NCBI RefSeq assembly: GCF_016654015.1
Contig: NZ_JAEPWM010000011.1
Location: forward strand, 62,001 to 126,000
Length of the DNA stretch: 64,000 bases
Direction: 5' to 3'
Origin: Ramlibacter ginsenosidimutans
GTDB lineage: Bacteria; Pseudomonadota; Gammaproteobacteria; Burkholderiales; Burkholderiaceae_C
The notes under the pieces: generated by a model
What the model was told of the DNA's origin: nothing
Databases searched by the model: none
What the model saw: the letters and a program-made list of their open reading frames with translations, nothing else
Shown: one piece after another, positions 1 through 6,492 of the stretch
Layout of the letters: every line of letters begins with the position of its first letter
Numbering within the stretch: position 1 is the stretch's first letter
Translations under genes and position numbers: made by a program

Positions 1-1
1 T

Positions 2-172
2 GAAATCGCCAGCAGTGCTGAGAGAAGGCTGAAAGATGCCTGGGCGGCCTTCGCTGCCAACCGTAGACCTCCACCCTCAAAGGAGCTGATGGACGAGGTT
101 AGCAACGCCAGGTCGTTAGCGAACTCACTGCTCAACGAAGCGATGCGCCTGATGGCGGAAGCAGCGCTCTGA
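2..172 (+). CDS. C-terminal end of a hypothetical protein (cut by window start)
   Basis: An open frame enters from the window edge and ends at a TGA at 170-172, giving 56 visible residues. They are helical in character, rich in Ala, Leu, Arg and Glu, with no motif I recognise. The gene converges on the receiver gene that ends 7 bases further on. The coding look rests on codon use and absence of stops over a short stretch, so the call is moderate. No function is proposed. Confidence 0.5.
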   Translation, partial: EIASSAERRLKDAWAAFAANRRPPPSKELMDEVSNARSLANSLLNEAMRLMAEAAL

Positions 173-178
173 CCGCTT

Positions 179-565
179 CTACGTTGCTAGGCTGCTCCCT
201 GCGACCCTACGGACCGTTTCAACGAGGAGTTCAAAGGCGCACGGCTTCTCCAAATACGCGCAAGCGCCGGCGTTAAGCATCGCGCGAGCAGTTTTTTCGG
301 CGGGGCGACCGGAATGGATGATGACGCGCACCTCGGGCGCAAGTTTTCGGATCCTTCGTAGCGCTTCCCGCCCGTCCATGTTCGGCATGTCGAGATCCAA
401 TACCAAGACTTGGATCTCTCCCGTCACGGCAAGCGCAACAGCCTCGGAGCCATCGTTCACGGTAGCGACAACATGTAAGTCTTGTGCGCGACGCAGTACA
501 TATCCCACCGTCGTCCGAATGAATGCGTCGTCGTCAGCGATCGCAACTGTTGTCCGGTTCTCCAT
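179..565 (-). CDS. Single-domain response regulator (CheY-like receiver)
   Basis: This 128-residue protein is a complete receiver domain with no output domain. The acidic cluster is D11-D12-D13, the phospho-acceptor is D57 in LDLDMPNMDG, the switch Ser/Thr position is S85 and the conserved Lys is K107 in LEKP. Length and motif spacing are normal for CheY-like proteins. No histidine kinase lies next to it, so its partner is unknown. A broken second receiver gene lies about 200 bases away on the other strand. Confidence 0.9.
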   Translation of the reverse strand: MENRTTVAIADDDAFIRTTVGYVLRRAQDLHVVATVNDGSEAVALAVTGEIQVLVLDLDMPNMDGREALRRIRKLAPEVRVIIHSGRPAEKTARAMLNAGACAYLEKPCAFELLVETVRRVAGSSLAT

Positions 566-759
566 CTGTAGAGTCTAGGGGCCGCTCGAAGCACCACACT
601 CCACACGCCACGTCAGCGCGTGATCAGCTTCGACAAGTTCGTGATCAATTAACATGAATGTGAGTCGGCGCCGGGAATTAAGTAAGTCAAAAGTGCACTG
701 AGCGGACGCCCGGCGCCCTTCGTTGAGGAATGCCCACTGTTCTGGAGGACCGAGTTGCC

Positions 760-1059
760 AATGTCGGGTTGGCGCGGGCGGCACCACCAAAGGAGAAGCT
801 GAGGCCAAGCTCTGGATGGCGGATTACGTGGGGGATGGGACCTGCTCATCGTCGACTTGATCTTGTCTAACGGCAGTGGGTATGGCGTGATCCAGCACGC
901 CAAGCAACTGCGGCCGAACGCACGGTGGTGGTGTTCAGCGGCTTCGCCACCGACGGAGTGAAGCAACGTTGCTTGCAGTTTGGCGCAGATTCCGTTTTCG
1001 ACAAAATGAGCCCAAAAGGACTATTGGATTTGCTCCAGACGTTCGCACGACAGCCGTAA
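760..1059 (+). pseudogene. Frameshifted response-regulator receiver remnant
   Basis: Reading across two frame changes recovers a receiver: residues like EAKLWMADYVGD in one frame, then WDLLIVDLILSNGSGYG in the next, then VVVFSGFATDGVKQRC and GADSVFDK in a third, ending in FARQP and TAA at 1057. The phospho-acceptor Asp lies in LLIVDLIL and the conserved Lys in FDK. The shifts fit single-base losses near 837 and 923. The N-terminal part upstream of about 760 is not recoverable. No single frame encodes the protein, so it is called a pseudogene unless the read is wrong at two places. Confidence 0.7.
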
Positions 1060-1117
1060 GCGGTAGTTTTCGACACTCCTGAGCTCTAGACCGACGCACA
1101 TTTGATTAGAATCCGGC

Positions 1118-1366
1118 GTGGTCAATCCGCAGCACGGCTTTTCAGAGGGAAATTTGGTCCGCTTAAAGGATGGTGGACCTTTGATGTCCGTAAAGTTCGC
1201 GATCGGGGTGTTGCTCCTGTGCGTCTGGACCGATCCAGGCGGCCGTGCTCGCCGAGGTACCTTCTCCCACCATCAACTGGAGCTAGTCACGGACGCCGAA
1301 CTGCTGTGGGTCAGGGTCGCTGCGCGGCTAGCTTCACGTTGGCATGTCGTTGCGGCAAGCTGTTAA
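1118..1366 (+). CDS. YodC/DUF2158-like small protein
   Basis: An 82-residue frame from a GTG at 1118 carries the pattern FSEGNLVRLKDGGPLMSV, then L-C-V-W and TFSHHQLEL. This fits the DUF2158 (YodC) pattern of a G(D/N)-V-LKSGGP-M-V start, a C-x-W middle and a final F-x(n)-L. That family is about 60 residues and of unknown function. The last 25-30 residues here are outside the pattern and may be read-through past a lost stop, so the gene could be slightly damaged. No clear ribosome binding site precedes the GTG. Confidence 0.55.
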   Translation: MVNPQHGFSEGNLVRLKDGGPLMSVKFAIGVLLLCVWTDPGGRARRGTFSHHQLELVTDAELLWVRVAARLASRWHVVAASC

Positions 1367-2430
1367 GTCCCGTGAGGCGCACGGCCGGTGAGCCGCGCAA
1401 GCTGCCAGATCAGCTCGTTCTTCACCGCCGCTGCTGCACTTTATGCGGTGCGGATTCGCATTTAGTCCCGAAACGGTTAGTGCGGAAGTCACCATCCACG
1501 GGTGGCACTAACTATAGGTCGCAGCATCGTCGACGCCTGACAGCAAAGGGTACCCCTAGTTGCATCTACCTGACGACAAGCCGAAACGCGCTCAGGCGTC
1601 GTTCTGATGCGCCCGTGACTTCGGCACAGGTCACACGGAAGTAAAGAGCAAATAACTCGCATGATCTTTGCGTGCGAGACTTGACCTTCCATCGGGCAGT
1701 CACCTTTTCCATCGGAACAGCTCTCAAGGAGTGCAACTGCTAGGTCCGTGAATGCTCCAAGTTGCCGGGTCCATTGAGGAATGCTTGATACAAGGCGTCG
1801 TGTACTGATTCTGTGCAAATGACCGCCAGCAAGTCACCGCAATAGCGTCCTCCAATTGAGTACTACTGTGTGGGGGTGCAGTGAAGTGCCGCCATTCGGC
1901 CTCCTCGATCGAGACAGCGAATTGCGCACGTCGGGCACCTTTGCACGAAGCCAAGACAGCATCGGAGCGGCTGGGGCAACCAAGGCAAGCGCGGCGCGAG
2001 GCCTGACGCCCGTAGGCGCGTCTTTCGGTGCCGCGCTGTCAACGTTCTGCGCAACTCGCGTCCAAGCTAGTTGCACATGACGGATTCTTCACGCGCGTAA
2101 ATGCCTCATTAGCATGCGTTAACCCTCGGGCGCGCCGCCGCACCAAGATGTGTGCGCCGAATGAAATGACCGCTTCAGACTGGGTGCTGCCGCATAGGCT
2201 TGGCGCGTTGAACGGCTGTGGCAACTGAAACCTGCCGTTCGCGTTCCGCTCGGCCGGACGACCGCTGTACCCCGGGACCAGCCATACGCCGGCGGCACGA
2301 CCCGCGTGCAACGACGTTAGGTGCCTCGGCGTCGAAGTAGATGACGCTCTGGAGATCTCCGAGCAAACGGAAATCTAAGTAGTTGAATGGGGCCGCACCA
2401 GCGTACCGGGTCGGCCGCTCTCAACGGCCC
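1367..2430. other. Gene-poor stretch
   Basis: I see no convincing gene in either strand. Open frames here are short, arginine-rich and overlap one another in several frames, with no recognisable motifs. The only structure noted is copy A of a dispersed palindromic repeat at 2087-2126. Confidence 0.5.
2087..2126 (+). repeat. Dispersed palindromic repeat, copy A
   Basis: The 20-mer CTTCACGCGCGTAAATGCCT at 2087-2106 differs by one base from copy B at 18096 and by two from the half copy C at 37082. Downstream of it, ATTAGCATGCGTTAACCC resembles the sequence following copy B, and the two halves form an imperfect inverted repeat. It lies in non-coding DNA. The function is unknown. Confidence 0.6.
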
Positions 2431-2532
2431 CTATCCGGCGCCGGAAGAACTGGTGGCGACGACGTCGGCCTGCTGGTCTCGACGAAGGCCGCCGTGCCAG
2501 GCGCCGTGTACCAGGACGGAGGTATCGGCCAT
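2431..2532 (-). pseudogene. N-terminal stub of an alpha/beta hydrolase
   Basis: From an ATG at 2532-2530, preceded by a GAGGAG ribosome binding site, the frame reads MADTSVLVHGAWHGG and stops at TAG after 33 residues. V-L-V-H-G-A-W-H-G-G is the start of the first strand and oxyanion region of many alpha/beta hydrolases of about 230-280 residues. The rest of the gene, including the nucleophile elbow, is absent. It lies just downstream of the FAD oxidoreductase on the same strand and is best read as a remnant. Confidence 0.55.
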
Positions 2533-2602
2533 GGGGACTCCTCATCTTGCGCGTCGGCCGCGCACCATGCGGAGCCGGCGCGTTCGAATTACTCCTCTTG
2601 CG

Positions 2603-2644
2603 CCCGCCCGCAAAGGCGGGTTCCCCTGCCCGGCCGCAGGCCGG
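2603..2644 (-). terminator. GC-rich hairpins after the FAD oxidoreductase
   Basis: Two 6-bp stems stand next to the stop codon of the oxidoreductase: CCGGCC at 2630-2635 with GGCCGG at 2639-2644, and CCCGCC at 2603-2608 with GGCGGG at 2615-2620. There is no run of T after either stem on the minus strand, so intrinsic termination is only a suggestion. Confidence 0.3.
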
Positions 2645-2647
2645 CCG

Positions 2648-4030
2648 TCAGACCCCAGGCCGGATGTTCTGGTTCACACGGAAGAGGTTCTGCGGGTCGT
2701 ACCGCCTCTTGACGGTCGTTAGGCGCGGGTAGTTGTCGCCGTAGGTGGCCTGCACGCGGCCGTCGGCTTCGTCGTCCATCATGAAGTTGACGTAGGCGCC
2801 TTCCTGGTTGAAGGGGTGCACCGCCTTCCAGTACGCGCGTCCCCAGGCCTTGAGCGCCTCGGCCTTGCCCGGGTCAGGATCGATGCCGGCAATCACCATG
2901 GACCAGGTCGCGTCGCGCGTGCTCCACGCCGTCGCGTCCTTCGCGACGCGCCGCACGGCACCGTCGATCGGGTACAGGTGCATCAGGCACAGGTCGCTCG
3001 GCGCCTTGGCGGCCTGCGCGATGTGCGTCTCGATGGCGGCGTCCGACAGGGTGCTCACGAAGTCGCCCTTCCAGTACCACTGCAGGCCCTTGGGGAAGAA
3101 CGGGTCGAACATCGCATTGATCGCCGGGAACGGCACCTCGCTCATCCAGTTGAAGATGGGCGGCGGCAGGATTTGCAGCAGCCGGGCCATGGCGCCCTCG
3201 CCGTCGGCTGCGCTGCCGTTGTAGGCGCCGATGATGGCGCAGGCGCGGCGTCCCCAGTAGTCCTTCGGGAACGGGTCCATCGGCGGCACCGTCTTCAGCC
3301 CGACGAAGATGCCCAGGTCTTCCGGCGCGGTGGGCAGGAACTCGCGGTAAGCGCTCATCACTTCCTTCGCATGCGTGGCCTCCCAGAAGATCGGCCCCGC
3401 GTAGACCATGCGCACGGGGTGCGCCTTGAACAGGAAGCTGGTGACGACGCCGAAGTTGCCGCCGCCGCCGCGCACTGCCCAGAACAGGTCGGGATGCTCG
3501 CGCTCGCTGGCCGTCACGAAGCTGCCGTCGGCCAGCACCATGTCCACCTCGAGCAGGTTGTCGATCGTCAGACCGTTCTTGCGCGTGAGGTAGCCGGTGC
3601 CGCCGCCCAGCGTCAGGCCTGCGACGCCCGTGCTGGAGACGATGCCCAACGGCACGGCGAGTCCAAACGGATGGGTGGCGTGGTCCACGTCGCCTCCCGT
3701 GCAACCCGGCTCCACCCGCACCGTCGCGGCCGCGGGATCGACCCGCACGCTCTTCATCAGCGACAGATCGATCATGAGCCCGTCGTCGCAGCTTGAAAGG
3801 CCGGGGCCGTTGTGGCCGCCGCCGCGGATCGCGATCAGCAGGCCCTGGTCGCGGCCGTGGTTGACCGCGGTGATGACGTCCGCCGCATCCACGCAGCGGG
3901 CGATCACGCGCGGCTTCTTGTCGATCATGCCGTTGTAGAGGGCGCGCACGGCGTCGTAGTCGGCGTCGTCGGGCCCGAGGACGCTTCCGCGCAGGGCCTG
4001 CCGCAAGGTGGAGACGATCTGGTCTGACAT
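2648..4030 (-). CDS. FAD-binding oxidoreductase of the BBE/PCMH type
   Basis: The 460-residue protein resembles berberine-bridge-enzyme-like flavin oxidases, which oxidise sugars, alkaloids or other alcohols using bicovalent or monocovalent FAD. The N-terminal half is a PCMH-type FAD-binding domain with AIRGGGHNGPG, whose His is the usual site of covalent FAD attachment, and later LGGGTGYLTRK. The C-terminus carries the BBE signature ending YPRL, then RRYDPQNLFRVNQNI. The chosen ATG at 4030 has AAGGAGAA nine bases upstream; an in-frame ATG at 4045 would overlap that site. No signal peptide is seen. The substrate is unknown and the gene stands alone. Confidence 0.88.
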   Translation of the reverse strand: MSDQIVSTLRQALRGSVLGPDDADYDAVRALYNGMIDKKPRVIARCVDAADVITAVNHGRDQGLLIAIRGGGHNGPGLSSCDDGLMIDLSLMKSVRVDPAAATVRVEPGCTGGDVDHATHPFGLAVPLGIVSSTGVAGLTLGGGTGYLTRKNGLTIDNLLEVDMVLADGSFVTASEREHPDLFWAVRGGGGNFGVVTSFLFKAHPVRMVYAGPIFWEATHAKEVMSAYREFLPTAPEDLGIFVGLKTVPPMDPFPKDYWGRRACAIIGAYNGSAADGEGAMARLLQILPPPIFNWMSEVPFPAINAMFDPFFPKGLQWYWKGDFVSTLSDAAIETHIAQAAKAPSDLCLMHLYPIDGAVRRVAKDATAWSTRDATWSMVIAGIDPDPGKAEALKAWGRAYWKAVHPFNQEGAYVNFMMDDEADGRVQATYGDNYPRLTTVKRRYDPQNLFRVNQNIRPGV

Positions 4031-4208
4031 GGTGTTCTCCTTCATCGATGGAGCCGCAAGACGAACCGGTGGGCGCGCCGCGACGCGTCAGGCGCAAGCC
4101 GCGTGGCGCGCTGGCGCCTGGCGTCGGCGAGCCTGGCCGGAAAGTGAATCTGCCGAAGCCATGTAATCACCCTGTGTCAGGGGGGGATGCGCGCGTATCG
4201 CGCGTGTA

Positions 4209-4673
4209 TCAGCCCGCCGCCGCCGCGCGGCGCGGGCGCCTTGCCGCCGGACGCGAGCGCAGCGGCGTCGCGAAACTCAGTTCGTGCCCGTCGGGGTCGG
4301 CGATGTGGAAGTAGCGCTCGCCCCAGGTGGCGTCGAGCGGCGGTGCTTCCGGCCCCAGGCCGGCGGCCAGGGCTTGGTCGTAGAGCATGTCGACATCCCG
4401 GACATGGAAGACGATGCGGCCCCACCAGGACCAGTCGCGCTCCTCGCCTTCGGTGGTGACGTTCAGGCAACCGCTGCCGGCACTGAAGCTGCTGAAGGAC
4501 GCGGCCTCGCCGCCATAGCGCAGGGGAAAGCCCAGCGCGGCGTAGAACCGCACCGAGCGGGCCATGTGGTGGGTCGCCAGCGTCACGGCGCTGATCGACG
4601 TGATCAGGGCCGGACGCCGGTCGCGATCGCTCGCGCCGCCCCCGGCGTCCGCAGCCGCATCCGCATCCGCCAT
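4209..4673 (-). CDS. VOC-superfamily (glyoxalase/bleomycin-resistance fold) protein
   Basis: The protein of 154 residues has one or two VOC beta-alpha-beta-beta-beta modules: SAVTLATHHMARSVRFYAAL near the start, FHVRDVDMLYDQALAAG in the middle and HIADPDGHELSFATPL near the end, where the Glu of HELSF is a typical metal ligand. The first 20 and last 15 residues are Ala/Arg-rich tails. Start at 4673 was chosen because homologous sequence begins soon after; an upstream ATG at 4700 would add nine residues. Substrate unknown. Confidence 0.75.
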   Translation of the reverse strand: MADADAAADAGGGASDRDRRPALITSISAVTLATHHMARSVRFYAALGFPLRYGGEAASFSSFSAGSGCLNVTTEGEERDWSWWGRIVFHVRDVDMLYDQALAAGLGPEAPPLDATWGERYFHIADPDGHELSFATPLRSRPAARRPRRAAAAG

Positions 4674-4737
4674 GGAAGATCTCCCGCGTGCAAGGGGCAC
4701 TCAGCCTAGGAGCCGGCGCCCGCGTTGTCCAACCTTG

Positions 4738-5355
4738 TTGCTTCTTGCAACCTTGCCGTCGTGCACTGCGCCCGAGCTGGCCACGACATGGTGAATCAGC
4801 TTGGTCTTCGCATCCACCGCGACGTGGGCCTTCATCCGGAAGTACCACTGATTGCCCTTCCTGGCTTGCTTCATCTCCGGATCACGCTCGCCCTTGGAGT
4901 TCTTGGTCGAACTCGGCGCAGCGATCAACGTGGCATCTACGATTGTCCCGGTGCTCAGCCGGAAGCCCTTGACCTGCAGGTGCACGCCGACTTGCTCGAA
5001 GATCTTGCGGCCCAGTTCATGGGGCTCCAGCAAGTGGCGGAACTTTCAGATCGTCGACTCGTCAGGCGCCGGCTCGTGCCCCGGATCGATGCCGACGAAT
5101 TCCCGGATCGACAGCGATTAGTACAACGCTTCTTCGAGGGCCGGGTCGCTCAAGTTGAACCAGTGCTGCAGGAAGGGGATGCGCAGATGCGCTCCAGGCC
5201 CACCGGCGGGCGGCCGCGGCCGCCGCCTTTCGGATAGTACGGCTCGAGCAGGCGCACAACTCGCCCCAGGGCAGGACCTGGTCCATCGCGGCCAGGAACG
5301 CTGCCCTCTTGGTGGTCCTGCCGAACTGCTCGAAACCGCCGCGCGCCAGCGTCAT
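4738..5355 (-). pseudogene. IS5-family transposase remnant
   Basis: The N-terminus MTLARGGFEQFGRTTKRAAF at 5355, a middle block LLEPYYPKGGGRGRPP and a C-terminal block with FRLSTGTIVDATLIAAPSST, ERDPEMKQARKGNQWYFRMK and HVAVDAKTKLIHHV lie in different frames. These are features of IS5-group DDE transposases; the Asp of VDATLI is the first catalytic residue. In-frame stops lie near 5045 and 5120, and the coding similarity ends abruptly near 4740, before the last catalytic Glu. The element is therefore dead. No inverted repeats were identified. Confidence 0.8.
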
Positions 5356-5422
5356 CTGCTTGCACCCAACGCCTCCTGTGCTGAGTCAGCACCGCAGCAC
5401 CTGCACCGGCGGTGGACTTGAA

Positions 5423-5690
5423 TCAGAGACTCACTAGCTCTCCGGCCTTGTCGCGTTCCACGCGCGCTGAATGCGTGTTTAACTCGTCGAGCCACACGGC
5501 AGCCTTCGTGCCGCCTGACCGGCGAGTTACGGCTACGGCGCCGCGTAGCGTGGCCTTTACCTGTTCGATGTCGTCCGCGCGGGCCAGGAATGCGTCCAGT
5601 TCGGTGCTGGTGAGCACCTCGTCGCCGGTCGCGAAGCGGAAGTACGAATCGAAGTGGTCGGCGGAGCAGACGCGCCGTTCCATCGCCCAT
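5423..5690 (-). pseudogene. Fragment of a KAP-type P-loop NTPase (C-terminal part)
   Basis: About 85 residues read SADHFDSYFRFATGDEVLT, then ELDAFLARADDIEQVKATLR and GGTKAAVWLDELNTHSARVE. The pattern of an HFDSYFRF block followed by a charged helix is what I associate with the region after the NTPase core in KAP-family proteins; that assignment is from memory. It lacks Walker motifs and any start. It abuts the IS5 remnant on one side and an unrelated fragment on the other strand at about 5690. Confidence 0.45.
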
Positions 5691-5694
5691 TGGC

Positions 5695-5911
5695 GGTGTT
5701 CCGGCCGGACGAGTCGGCGCTCGACGCGATGCGTGCGGCTTATGCGGCGGGCCTGCGCCTGCCGATCGGCTGGACGGGCGGCCTGGACGCCGCCGCCACC
5801 GGCTTCGAGCACGTGCGCGCCGGCCGGCCGGGACGCGCCGTGCTGCAGCTCGCTGCAGCCGATTCCGTGCACGCGGCGCGCGACGAAAGCGAGGCGGTGG
5901 CGAGCGCGTGA
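5695..5911 (+). pseudogene. C-terminal gene fragment, possibly of an MDR-type dehydrogenase
   Basis: A GC-rich frame of about 70 residues contains RPDESALDAMRAAYAAG, LRLPIGWTGGLDAAATGFEH and GRPGRAVLQLA and ends at a TGA at 5909. The order of a short helix, a beta hairpin and a G-R-A-V-L-Q strand is reminiscent of the end of medium-chain dehydrogenases, but the fragment is too short to be sure. It has no start; the junction with the KAP fragment lies near 5690. Confidence 0.35.
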
Positions 5912-6028
5912 TGGCAGCAAGCGGCTTCACGGAACACCGACCGAAGGGCGACGGATCGCTGACGACGCGCGAGGCTGCCAACCCTAACCTTCATGGGTCC
6001 GAGTTGGACGCATTGAAAGGAAGATTCC

Positions 6029-6394
6029 ATGAACCGCTCTCTTGTCTTCGGTGCCCTCGTGGCCACCACTCTCTTCGGCCATGCCGCGTTCGCCGACACC
6101 GGGCTGGCCGGCGACATCAGCATCGATCCGCATCCCATCGTCTCCACGCGCAGCAGGGCCGACGTGCAGAAGGAACTGGCGGAGTACCAGCGCTCGGGCG
6201 TGAACCCCTGGTCGATCGCCTACAACCCGCTGCGCACCTTCCAGTCCACGCGCCCGCGCGCGGACGTGCAGCAGGAGTACACGAGCGCGCGCGAGGCAGT
6301 GCACGCGCTCGGCGGCGAGGACGGCGGCGCGACCTGGCGGGCGCAGCACCGCAGCACGCCGGTGGACCACGGCGTCGCCACGGCGGCGCGGTGA
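6029..6394 (+). CDS. DUF4148-family exported protein
   Basis: The 121-residue protein begins with a signal peptide, MNRSLVFGALVATTLFGHAAFA, cleaved near A22-D. It then has two copies of a DUF4148-like motif, TRSRADVQKELAEYQRSG and STRPRADVQQEY. DUF4148 proteins are small secreted proteins common in Burkholderiales, of unknown function. AAGGAAGAT lies just upstream of the ATG. The large regulator gene follows about 100 bases later on the same strand. Confidence 0.85.
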   Translation: MNRSLVFGALVATTLFGHAAFADTGLAGDISIDPHPIVSTRSRADVQKELAEYQRSGVNPWSIAYNPLRTFQSTRPRADVQQEYTSAREAVHALGGEDGGATWRAQHRSTPVDHGVATAAR

Positions 6395-6492
6395 CGCGTC
6401 CCTTCCGCGGGTGCGGCAGGCCGTCGCCTGTGCGCACCCGCACCTGACGCAGTACCATGCCGGCAAGGCAACGCATGTCGGGAGGACCGGAC

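Noticed and set aside
2087-2126. Integron attC site for repeat copies A and B
   Set aside because: GTTAACC and GTTACCC do not fit the GTTRRRY core and no integron integrase or cassette array is present.
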